DNA of 64,000 nt from Symsagittifera roscoffensis (Eukaryota; Xenacoelomorpha; Acoela; Convolutidae). Shown here one piece after another: positions 57,109 to 64,000 of the stretch. Every line of letters begins with the position of its first letter. Positions within the stretch are counted from its first letter, which is position 1. A model generated the notes under the pieces. It did not search any database, had not been told where the DNA came from, and was given only the letters and a program-made list of their open reading frames with translations. A program made the position numbers and the translations under genes. The stretch is taken from positions 81,820,751 to 81,884,750 of the forward strand of contig NC_087062.1 in assembly GCF_963678635.1 (NCBI RefSeq). Direction: 5' to 3'.

Positions 57109-58078
57109 TTCCTGGTCTCTCTTCACGATTCCCCTCATCATGGTTCAACCTCACATCTTGCAACGGTCTCGCATTCACTGGTCCCATCGTGTTGTTAGAG
57201 GGCAGTCCCTCCAAGTCAGCCAATCTCAAGGCCGTCGTGGAGCTGAAATTTATGCTAGCGGCTATCAACCAGTCTACGCCGGTTATCGAGTACAATCTGC
57301 TGACGGATAGCATCGCTCCATTCAGCATCCTCCTTGCATCTTTGATGAAGCTTACTCTCTGGAGATCCAGCTTCATTATTTCGTCTTTGTATATATGCCA
57401 GGGAGACGGTATGGGTCTCGACCACATCAATGACCCTCTGCTCGGTCTCTCCTCTCGACTGGTACTCGTCGTCTCCGATCTAGTGTCCGATCTAGATGTG
57501 CCTGCTGCCTCTTCGATTGGTTGGTTGACAGGTCCTATTCTTCTCCTAGGATGAATAGTCCTCCTCATCGGTGCTTCTCCCAACCGATCTTGTACGTTTG
57601 TTCTTCGACCTGGTTCGCTGGAGCTTTGTTGCCGGTAATTCGTGACGGCCGGGACCGTACCCAAGCGTGTTTCCAAGCTAGGAGGCACAAAGGTGGTAAT
57701 CACCGCGTCACTCACTGTTCCTTCTTCCTTCAGCACTCCTGTGTCAAAGAGTTCTGCTTCCAGCTCGTCCAACCGCTCTTGGAAGACTCGATTCAACCAA
57801 GCTTGTCCTTCAATACTGTCGAAGTGGATGCCATCCGTGGTCAGTCTGGCCTGATCCATGGCTCTCAACTCATGCTCGATGTCCATGAGGATCATTCTTC
57901 CGGCATTTCGACTTGCTAGGTTCCTCAAGATGTTGTTCCATCTTATGACTTCCTCGTTGTGCCTTCTTCCTGATGCTGTCAGGCTTCTCGCGTTCATTGG
58001 CACAGTGCAAACGTCAGTACCGCGCAACTGAATTTCTGCCAGAGAGTAGTAAACAAACACACCATCATTGACTCCCAT
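56837..58078 (-). CDS. Giant-element ORF B, end of SGNH domain and linker
   Basis: This frame supplies the C-terminal block of the SGNH hydrolase: LTTDGIHFDSIEGQAWLN, with the Asp and His of the DxxH motif at residues 82 and 85. A disordered, Arg/Ser-rich linker and the duplicated region follow. It overlaps the end of the 59004 frame and is joined to it by a one-base frameshift near 58015. It terminates out of frame inside the 154-bp duplication. Confidence 0.75.
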   Translation of the reverse strand: MGVNDGVFVYYSLAEIQLRGTDVCTVPMNARSLTASGRRHNEEVIRWNNILRNLASRNAGRMILMDIEHELRAMDQARLTTDGIHFDSIEGQAWLNRVFQERLDELEAELFDTGVLKEEGTVSDAVITTFVPPSLETRLGTVPAVTNYRQQSSSEPGRRTNVQDRLGEAPMRRTIHPRRRIGPVNQPIEEAAGTSRSDTRSETTSTSREERPSRGSLMWSRPIPSPWHIYKDEIMKLDLQRVSFIKDARRMLNGAMLSVSRLYSITGVDWLIAASINFSSTTALRLADLEGLPSNNTMGPVNARPLQDVRLNHDEGNREERPGRFLTTRAPIGQHVKIFRQLTTPPGHVKERVYPKLVNQDGDVQRYGGLKAIKKIPDDERADRTTCEDVQASKLTPWSCEGENIPKTSESRW

Positions 58079-59004
58079 AGTGCTTCCTGCTCGTCTGAAC
58101 CTCTGGAGATGTCATTCGTCCCAACTAAGATCATCACATTGGGAATCTTCCCTGGATTCATCAGTTCCACCATCCGATATAATTGGGCTATCGTCGCGCC
58201 TCCAAAGGCCATCACCGTGGTGACCCACGAGGTCCTCAAATTCGACAGCACTCTGACTAAGCTGTCTCCCAATATCAGATGAGATTTCCCGAGTGGTGGT
58301 TGCTGCAGGTTCACAGCCGGGCTCCAGGTAGCTCGATTGAAGCAGGCCCTCGGATCTGTCTCCGGAACTCCCGTGAAATTATATTTCAATTGATTATTCT
58401 TCTGCACGTCTATTATGCGAGACACTTTCTTCGCTGGCATCTTTCGTACTTTCCTCTCTGGGATTCTCGAGCTCCCCATGAGTGGTGTCACGTTACTTAC
58501 CCCTTGTCTGATCACGGTCTGGGAGAGTTGTACTCTGCCCGTATCGTCAATCGTTCCATAGGGTGCAGTCACCCCGGAACCTGGCGCATTCTTGTTAGCG
58601 ACCAGTCGTCCAGCTGTCTCTATCAGTTTCCTCACTGTCTGTTCTACGACGGGATCACCCAAGGTGTCGCTTGGATCCGGGATCTTTACTCGATTTGTCT
58701 CTGCTGGGAGCCGTGTCTCCGTTGTTTGACTCATTTCTCGAGGCGTCAAGAGCTCCATCGGGGACTGCCCACGAGGAATATCCCTTGCAGGTATCACTTT
58801 CTCCAGGGCCGTTGTCAACGCCATCTGCTCCGATTGCTCTTTGTTTTCCTGCCTTAAGCGCTCAATCTCTTGACCCTGCTTTTTGTTGCAGTCTTCAAAC
58901 AACTTTCTCCACATGTCCCGATCTTCCTCCATCTGGAGCATGCTTCTGGTCATCTCGTCCAGCTCTTTCTTCGTACTTTTCAGTTCTTCGTTCATCTCAT
59001 CCAT
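57994..59004 (-). CDS. Giant-element ORF B, N-terminus: coiled coil and SGNH/GDSL hydrolase
   Basis: SGNH hydrolases are Ser-His esterases and lipases. Residues 1-66 form a heptad-rich coiled coil (ELKSTKKELDEMTRSMLQM). After a disordered linker come block I, LILGDSLVR (Ser248), the glycine block MAFGGATI (about 266-272), and block III, ILVGTNDIS (Asn297). The DxxH block lies in the next frame, so all catalytic motifs survive but are split by a frameshift. The start at 59004 overlaps ORF A. The fourth codon, also ATG, forms an ATGA with the ORF A stop (58995-58992). SGNH domains are known in some CR1-type LINEs and in giant Athena elements of rotifers. I know of none firmly described in this arrangement. 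Confidence 0.82.
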   Translation of the reverse strand: MDEMNEELKSTKKELDEMTRSMLQMEEDRDMWRKLFEDCNKKQGQEIERLRQENKEQSEQMALTTALEKVIPARDIPRGQSPMELLTPREMSQTTETRLPAETNRVKIPDPSDTLGDPVVEQTVRKLIETAGRLVANKNAPGSGVTAPYGTIDDTGRVQLSQTVIRQGVSNVTPLMGSSRIPERKVRKMPAKKVSRIIDVQKNNQLKYNFTGVPETDPRACFNRATWSPAVNLQQPPLGKSHLILGDSLVRVLSNLRTSWVTTVMAFGGATIAQLYRMVELMNPGKIPNVMILVGTNDISRGSDEQEALWESMMVCLFTTLWQKFSCAVLTFALCQ

Positions 59005-59489
59005 TGCATGGTTTGGTTCGTCTGAACTTCCTGTCCTACTTTCGCCCTTTTTGGTGGCACAGCTGCTCTCAGTGGTGAACCAGACGAGGTCGCCTCGCTG
59101 TTCATCTCCCGATGCATTCTCGTCAGCCCAGGTTTGGGCTTGGAGGGCATTGGCATATCACCTGGTTGGTAAGTCCTAGAACTTCCCAATCCAGGCTCAT
59201 TCGCCAAGTCACTCCCTGAGAGAGCCCCGTTTCTCCACCTCATCACTCTCATGTTCGGGCGGTCTAGTACTCCTCTTTCTCCATATGCTGCCATCAACAG
59301 GACTTCCGTGGGGCGGTCCCCACGGTTGTCGTGCCCCAAGATGTTGATCAGGGCGGTCAGCAACATGACTACCTCTGGGTCCTCCAGAGCGAAGTCTCGA
59401 TCGATCAGCCGACGATAGATCGCATCTATCATCGGTCCTACATATGCCTCTGCCAGGTCCATCAATTCATCCAGGTTGAAGTTGTCCAT
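58992..59489 (-). CDS. Giant-element ORF A, 165-residue protein of unknown function
   Basis: The first ATG of the open frame is at 59489; the frame itself is open from 59537 without ATG. The N-terminal 90 residues are acidic and hydrophobic in a helical pattern (LDELMDLAEAYVGPMIDAIY). The C-terminal part is basic and Pro/Ser-rich with VPPKRAKVGQE, which could be a nuclear-localisation-like cluster. No family is recognised. It ends at an ATGA overlap with ORF B. Confidence 0.65.
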   Translation of the reverse strand: MDNFNLDELMDLAEAYVGPMIDAIYRRLIDRDFALEDPEVVMLLTALINILGHDNRGDRPTEVLLMAAYGERGVLDRPNMRVMRWRNGALSGSDLANEPGLGSSRTYQPGDMPMPSKPKPGLTRMHREMNSEATSSGSPLRAAVPPKRAKVGQEVQTNQTMQWMR

Positions 59490-59885
59490 TGTATTCTTTT
59501 CAAGTTTGATTTGATTCGATTCGATTATTTGACTCAAGTGAGTAATTTAAATGATCAATCAGGATCTAGAAAAGAAATCACGAATATCACTCTTATCTGT
59601 TTCACCTTAACATATATCGTTAAAGTTTGCTTAAAAACAGTTCAGATAAAAAGATATTTATCCTAAAATTTATTAAAATCAATTGGTTTCTAAAATTTTG
59701 GAATTCGACCTAAGATTGGACAGTCCAAACTTTGGATCTATTCCCAAGATCGTCGTCTAGTTGTTCATGGTCACTAACCCCTACTTACCCATGATCTTAA
59801 TAACCTAACACATAACATAACATTACACACATATCACATATTACATACAACTTAGTCTTTGGCCTAACACTCTCTCGCACATCAC
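59490..59885 (-). other. Noncoding gap between macro-domain ORF and ORF A
   Basis: About 0.35-0.4 kb of AT-rich sequence with no long frame, including an ACATA-rich run near 59805-59850. It breaks an otherwise packed coding region and could hold a splice acceptor, promoter or reinitiation region for ORFs A to D. No specific signal is visible. Confidence 0.4.
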
Positions 59886-60653
59886 TCAGCCTATACTTAA
59901 GTAATATTTCTTATGTAGATATACTTGTATGTTCGTATCAGAGAATATCACGTGTACAAGCGCGTACAATTCCCGAGGATGCAGTCTTCCTCTGTTTGGA
60001 TCGTACACTGGAAGCGAGAGCTCCTTCACGTCCATTTCGACAAGGAAGTCCCTCAGCCTCGTCAAAGACAAGACTAGGTTCTCTGGGTTCACGTGCTGCT
60101 TCTCCGTCGCCCTCGTTACCAAGAAGCACAAGTATTTTCCCGGTATCTGCGACGTCGCCGGAGGTAAGGCTGCCACGCCCCCTATCCCTGGTCTTTGCTT
60201 CCTAAGGAATTCCACGTTTTTGTATTCTCTCTTAAAATCTGCCGCTAACGCTGTCCTAAAACTCATGTCTGCGGTGATTGCTATCGCACATGTTCTGTTT
60301 GTGAGTATGAAATCACTGTCTGTTAGTATTATGTTACTTGAATATTCATTTGGTAAGTTAAAATATGACTCAACTACCCTGCCTATGTCAGGTTTCTTAG
60401 GCTCTTCGCCTGTTTCTGCTTCTAAGTCTCCTGTTTCTCTTGCTATTCTTAATTTTTTTAGTATCAAGTTTTCAGTGTGGGTAAGTCCTACCCCCACTCC
60501 CTGGACAAAAAGATCCATCGGCGTCCCCGTCGATCGCATACCGGGTATCAAGTCAAGGTTAGAAGCTGGAATTAGTAGTCGTCCTTCCTGGGCAGCCCAG
60601 GAAGGATCATCTCGTTCGGTCTTGATGTATTTTATGCTTTCACGATCTACGTC
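59886..60653 (-). CDS. Macro domain, in frame with the Pol C-terminus
   Basis: Macro domains bind or hydrolyse ADP-ribose. Numbering from 60551, the fold spans about residues 75-220: ADMSFRTALAADFKREYKNV, then IGGVAALP, LCFLVTR, ENLVLSLTRLRDFL, VKELSLPVYDP and VIFSDTNIQVYL. This order matches the OARD1/Poa1-like subgroup. In OARD1 a Lys before the P-x-Y-ENL helix and an Asp in the GCGLD loop are catalytic. Here the Lys position reads HVNPENL and the loop reads YDPNRGRL, so binding without hydrolysis seems more likely. The frame is the same as the integrase tail and is open from the TAA at 60656-60654; the first ATG is only at 60539. It may therefore have been the C-terminus of Pol. Confidence 0.75.
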   Translation of the reverse strand, partial: DVDRESIKYIKTERDDPSWAAQEGRLLIPASNLDLIPGMRSTGTPMDLFVQGVGVGLTHTENLILKKLRIARETGDLEAETGEEPKKPDIGRVVESYFNLPNEYSSNIILTDSDFILTNRTCAIAITADMSFRTALAADFKREYKNVEFLRKQRPGIGGVAALPPATSQIPGKYLCFLVTRATEKQHVNPENLVLSLTRLRDFLVEMDVKELSLPVYDPNRGRLHPRELYALVHVIFSDTNIQVYLHKKYYLSIG

Positions 60654-61532
60654 TTAAATCGTGACGCTGGTCTCCTCAGGATCCGAGGTCGTTTCATTCA
60701 GCCACTCTAAAACACGCAGGTTCGTCAAGTCTTGTTCGTAAGACTGCTGTTGCTCGTCGTCGAATTCTGCCTCGGTTTTTGACCAGTCGTCAACCCACTC
60801 ATCGTCGTGATCATTGACTATGTCAATGTCTTGTGACACAGTTATTTCCTCTAGACCCACTACTTCCTCCACTATCTTCTTTAGATCTATCCTATCCACT
60901 ACAAAGTCGTCACCGTAAGGATTGTATTTCTTTCTTGGTCTCATCCCATCCTTCTGACGAGTCTGTATGGTGAACGGAAGATCCGGTTCCAAGTTCTTGG
61001 GAACCTCTATCTGTTCGGGATCCTGCCAATCTTCCTCTGCGTAGGGTAAGGTTTCATCGTCCTCTTCGATCTGTTCGTTTGGATCCAGGTCCAGCGGTGT
61101 ATCCGTAACTTCTTCTACGACTTCGTTTCCATCGTTCTTCTCCCTGGTGCCTTTTTCATTGACCTCACAAGCAGGATTCATCATTAGATAATCCCCTTCT
61201 TCCATGTCTGCAGGTATACACCAGTCTTCTGTCGATGGATTGTGTGGCTTGATGTTCTCGTAGTGGGCGGCTCGGCCAGTACTCAGTCTATAAAAGCGTC
61301 CCTCCTGGTGCACCTCTGTAATCCTGAAGGTTCCCCTCCACTTTTTTAGGAGCTTCTTTGTCCCTTTCGGTGGTATAACGTTCTGAAATACCCATACGTA
61401 GTCTCCCACCGAGTAAGCCTTTGCACCAGCTGCTTTCTTGTCGAATTTTTTTCTCTGCCTTGCCTGTGCCTGCTGAGTGTTTTGTCTACACAAATCGTTC
61501 AGCTCCTGTTGGCGTCTGATCACATCCCCCAC
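60654..61532 (-). CDS. Integrase C-terminal domain with acidic tail
   Basis: After a helical stretch (RRQQELNDLC..RQRKKFDKKA), residues about 42-100 form an SH3-like GPY/F-type module: VGDYVWVF, KKLLKKWRGTFRITEV, FYRLSTGRAAHYENIKPHNP. This is the usual end of Ty3/Gypsy integrases. A long acidic tail follows. The frame opens without ATG (GTG at 61532) because a shift in an A run near 61550 separates it from the integrase core. It ends in TAA, and the macro-domain frame continues directly behind that stop. Confidence 0.85.
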   Translation of the reverse strand: MGDVIRRQQELNDLCRQNTQQAQARQRKKFDKKAAGAKAYSVGDYVWVFQNVIPPKGTKKLLKKWRGTFRITEVHQEGRFYRLSTGRAAHYENIKPHNPSTEDWCIPADMEEGDYLMMNPACEVNEKGTREKNDGNEVVEEVTDTPLDLDPNEQIEEDDETLPYAEEDWQDPEQIEVPKNLEPDLPFTIQTRQKDGMRPRKKYNPYGDDFVVDRIDLKKIVEEVVGLEEITVSQDIDIVNDHDDEWVDDWSKTEAEFDDEQQQSYEQDLTNLRVLEWLNETTSDPEETSVTI

Positions 61533-62023
61533 GTAGACCTGTGGGGACGTTTTTTTCCCTCATATTCTGGGTAGAAGAAGGTTAAGGGTAAAGACTTTTC
61601 GTGTCCAGTTAGCATCATGTGTGGACTGACTCCAGTGGTGGAGTGTTGCGTGCTGTTATATGCTCCCATCACCTGTGGAAGGTATGTCCCAATCGGTCAT
61701 GTACCTAGAACAATATACTCTCAGCATCGACACTAACGTCCTGTTCTGTCTTTCCACTAAGCCATTCGTCTGAGGGTGGTATGTCGTGGAGTGAGCCTGA
61801 GCGACCTGTGAGCGTCTCATAAGCTTTTCGTAAGCTCTCCTACGAAAGCTGTTCCATTATCCGATTGAAACGTCATCGGACAGCCATGTCTTGCTATCCA
61901 CGTATTGATCAGGTGGTCGCATGTCTCTTCCGCCGAGGCAGTTATGCAGGGCACGGCCTCTGCATATTCGTAAAATGATCTATCATGACCAGCATCTGAT
62001 TGTAACCATTGTCTGTCATGCAT
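61533..62023 (-). pseudogene. Integrase catalytic core, broken by several frameshifts
   Basis: Pieces in three frames give the rest of the DDE core. YAEAVPCITASAEETCDHLI and then FQSDNGTAFVGEL (second catalytic Asp) lie at 62023-61817. HSTTYHPQTNGLVERQNRTL (catalytic Glu) follows near 61720-61780, then AYNSTQHSTTGVSPHMML. Frame changes fall near 61985, 61830, 61690 and 61550. The three acidic residues are all present, so the damage appears to be frame loss rather than active-site change. Confidence 0.8.
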
Positions 62024-63066
62024 ATCTTTTGATGATCTATTTGCACCACCTCGTTGAATTCAGACCACTCGATCGATTGTAAAGGAAATCGCAACTTCCT
62101 TGGATCCTTGACCTGTTGGCATGACAGACATGCTGTTACCCATTTCTCGCATGCCTTTTTCATCCCAGGCCACTCAAAGCGCTTCAGGATCCTTTGATGT
62201 ACTTTGTCGATCCCCTGATGGCCCATTTGATCATGTGACCTGAATAATAGTTCTGTCTGATAGAGTTGCGGTAACACTATTGCGTTATAATTGTATAGGA
62301 CTCTGTCTTCCTCTCTTCTTTTGCAAGCCACGATCCCGTCCTTGTTCAAATATAACCTCCCTTCCTTCTGCATGAAGTATTGTCTCAGGATGCGATAACT
62401 ATCCTCCTCGAGGTCCCCTTTATCCGGAGAACCATTCTCGATCCACTTTTTCAGGTTGCTTGTCATGCGATCATTTCTCTGCGCTCTTAGAAGGTCCGAG
62501 AGCCTGTATCTTGCCTTCAAGTACGTCTTCATGACCCTCATCTGAATATTCAGCTCGTTGGGCTGATGTGTGTCTTCTTTCATCTTAACGCACCAAATCT
62601 TCGCCAACGGTTGTCTTTCTTGTTCAAACGGCAGAAGATCAGTCCTGACTACCTCTTTCTGCGGCAACAGGCTTATCGAGCGTTTCGATACCGCTATTGT
62701 CTCCAAGTCATCCGCTGCGCTGTCAAAGACTCTTTCGCTCGGTATAAGGTAGCGATCACTGTCAGGATCCTGGTACACCTCTCTGTCCAGATCCCTCGCC
62801 CGAGTTTCCACTAGTAGCGTGTGTATCGCCAGTTCTGACAGTTCTGATCCCGAGTTCGAATTCTTGTCTGAATAGGTGTCCATTCTTAAGCTTCCTGAAT
62901 TATCCGCCGTCGAAGAGGTTGTGCTGGAGACTGCACGCTCCTCCAGATCATGTCTGTGTTTTCTTTGCATCCATCTGAACTCCCCTGTCAAAACCTTTTG
63001 CTCTAGGTCCTGTTTCTCATCAGGAATTTCCTCGTCTATCTCAGACTCGCCGGACAAATTTCCTTG
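61942..63066 (-). CDS. Integrase N-terminal HHCC finger and start of core
   Basis: Same frame as the RNase H segment, directly behind a TGA (63069-63067). A 230-residue acidic linker precedes the zinc-binding H2C2 domain (H275, H280, C310, C313: RSHDQMGHQGIDKVH to CLSCQQ). The first part of the DDE core follows, with VVQIDHQKI (catalytic Asp341) and MLVMIDHFT. It stops at a frameshift near 61985. Confidence 0.87.
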   Translation of the reverse strand, partial: QGNLSGESEIDEEIPDEKQDLEQKVLTGEFRWMQRKHRHDLEERAVSSTTSSTADNSGSLRMDTYSDKNSNSGSELSELAIHTLLVETRARDLDREVYQDPDSDRYLIPSERVFDSAADDLETIAVSKRSISLLPQKEVVRTDLLPFEQERQPLAKIWCVKMKEDTHQPNELNIQMRVMKTYLKARYRLSDLLRAQRNDRMTSNLKKWIENGSPDKGDLEEDSYRILRQYFMQKEGRLYLNKDGIVACKRREEDRVLYNYNAIVLPQLYQTELLFRSHDQMGHQGIDKVHQRILKRFEWPGMKKACEKWVTACLSCQQVKDPRKLRFPLQSIEWSEFNEVVQIDHQKICMTDNGYNQMLVMIDHFTNMQRPCPA

Positions 63067-64000
63067 TCACGGGTGTTGATCTTGTGATCGCTGGTTCTTC
63101 TCATCATCCGTCTCCCCGGACAAATAGTCCTGCAGCAGATTTTGTTCTACCTCTTCACCCTCTTTATCCCGGTCCACAAAGGTGACGGTTTTCTTTCGCT
63201 TGCTGCTCCCCTGTTCTTTCTGTCCGTAAGATGTATTGGTTAAAATCTCTTGGGGTATTGAGGATACTAGTTGCTGAACTATTGTCCTACAATCCCTCTC
63301 GTTCTCCTCGTGCTGTCGTCTGGACGGCATGATCTTCACCTTCTCCTTGACTGTTAACGATGCCACTGCTGCTGTCCACTCGGAGTCATCTCTGGTCACT
63401 TCTCTTTCTAACAATCCACCCAGCATCCGCATCACTTGTGGTGTGACTTGCACCGTTTTATCCAATAATGAGAGGCTGTTTATATTCATGCGAGAGAGTT
63501 CTTGCTGGACCAGGTTCGAGCGCAGCAACAAATCCAAGGGGACCGGGTCCTCCTTGGACAGGATCTTGATCTCGGCTGCTTTCTCTACAGGTAACTCGGG
63601 GTGCCCTGGAATTGGATGTCCAGACTTATCCAACCATCTCGTTAAGGGAAGCGCTTCATAAGTTTCTTTGTCCAGAAACGAGAATCCCTCCTTTATTTCC
63701 GCCTGATTGGCCTGCTTCTGCTCCAATCTTTCATAGAACTCAGTTTTCTTGCTGAGGCTGTCAGCATTCTGGTGTTTATCACGCATCCTATGTTCGATTA
63801 TCATATGGTAGCCATCCAGTCTTACTATCCATCTACCAATATAACTCTGATCCATCGAGTAGGTCTTCAACCAGGATAACGCTCTGTTGTCCACGCGTAA
63901 CTTGAAGGGAGCGCTCCCCAAGTATGCACGGTACTTCTCCACGAAGGTGACTACTGCAAACATTTCTGCTTTTGGTGCGCCATATTTCATCTCTGTGTCA
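63067..64000 (-). CDS. Ty3/Gypsy Pol fragment: RNase H and linker (continues past right edge)
   Basis: The frame is open to the window edge, so reverse transcriptase, protease and Gag are expected beyond it. Numbering from the ATG at 63990, the RNase H residues are Glu9 (PKAEMFAVV), Asp34 (LRVDNRALSWL) and Asp77 (NADSLSKK), the standard Gypsy pattern. A linker of about 220 residues with charged low-complexity parts follows. The frame is interrupted by a TGA after DQHP, then continues into the integrase segment. Confidence 0.87.
   Translation of the reverse strand, partial: DTEMKYGAPKAEMFAVVTFVEKYRAYLGSAPFKLRVDNRALSWLKTYSMDQSYIGRWIVRLDGYHMIIEHRMRDKHQNADSLSKKTEFYERLEQKQANQAEIKEGFSFLDKETYEALPLTRWLDKSGHPIPGHPELPVEKAAEIKILSKEDPVPLDLLLRSNLVQQELSRMNINSLSLLDKTVQVTPQVMRMLGGLLEREVTRDDSEWTAAVASLTVKEKVKIMPSRRQHEENERDCRTIVQQLVSSIPQEILTNTSYGQKEQGSSKRKKTVTFVDRDKEGEEVEQNLLQDYLSGETDDEKNQRSQDQHP

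Larger units (their letters stand above)
47640..64000 (-). mobile_element. Giant Ty3/Gypsy-type retroelement, 3' portion
   Basis: One strand, uniform composition clearly less AT-rich than host sequence, and ordered modules: RNase H, integrase, macro domain, ORFs A to D, repeat-rich 3' region. About 16 kb is visible, with RT, protease, Gag, 5' LTR and probable ends missing, so a full copy would exceed 20 kb. More than 10 kb of coding sequence lies after integrase, far more than an env gene would need. It sits upstream of UBTD exon 1 in the same orientation. Planarian Burro and some other invertebrate Gypsy elements are comparably large; I cannot say whether this belongs to those families. Confidence 0.8.

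Noticed and set aside
51798-57919. Many long plus-strand open frames opposite ORFs B and D
   Set aside because: They are mirror frames of the GC-richer retroelement ORFs, lack recognisable domains and overlap one another.
61533-62023. Programmed frameshifts in integrase
   Set aside because: Four shifts fall within about 500 bases without slippery sites shared between them, including one in an A run; decay is simpler.
50397-64000. Bacterial or free viral contamination
   Set aside because: RNase H and integrase are Ty3/Gypsy type, and the block runs on into repeats next to host exons, so an integrated retroelement explains it.

Overview
The window is nuclear DNA of a metazoan, most likely an invertebrate. 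It is AT-rich, its genes have exons joined by consensus splice sites with matching phases, and it is crowded with interspersed repeats and retroelements. The host genes are animal families: an ABCB/P-glycoprotein transporter, a calsyntenin, a UBTD-type ubiquitin-like protein and a WDR97-like WD40 protein. I cannot assign a phylum from the sequence alone.

Layout. Positions 1-6635 hold the first five coding exons (minus strand) of an ABCB full transporter that runs off the left edge; one intron carries a dead LINE. A head-to-head spacer separates it from a plus-strand calsyntenin (about 7742-10674), whose ectodomain, membrane segment and cytoplasmic tail lie in one 2.9 kb exon. From 10675 to 19823 there is no gene, only MITE-like, fold-back, tandem and SINE-like repeats. 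From 19824 to 47255 lies a three-exon UBTD gene (minus strand) with a 20.5 kb second intron. That intron contains a complete six-exon WDR97-like gene on the same strand (37487-26390), plus degenerate satellites. UBTD intron 1 contains a broken retroelement with a reverse transcriptase and a restriction-like endonuclease.

From about 47.6 kb to the right edge is the 3' part of a giant Ty3/Gypsy-type element on the minus strand. In its reading order it has: RNase H, integrase (HHCC finger, DDE core, GPY/F-like end), a macro domain in the same frame as the integrase tail behind a single stop, a 0.35-0.4 kb gap, ORF A, a long ORF B that begins with a coiled coil and an SGNH/GDSL hydrolase domain, a small ORF C and a 1100-residue ORF D of unknown function. 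A hairpin-rich, internally repeated region of about 2.7 kb follows and may include the 3' LTR. More than 10 kb of coding sequence lies downstream of integrase. Two ORF junctions are stop-start ATGA overlaps. This copy has several frameshifts, three in-frame stops and one 154-bp duplication, but most of its coding sequence is still open.

The strongest candidate for something little described is this element's post-integrase cargo: macro domain, SGNH hydrolase, a possible second SGNH-like module, and two large ORFs I do not recognise, arranged with coupled overlaps. The second theme is gene architecture: a same-strand nested gene in UBTD, and a calsyntenin without the expected introns that lacks the tryptophan of its kinesin-binding motif.
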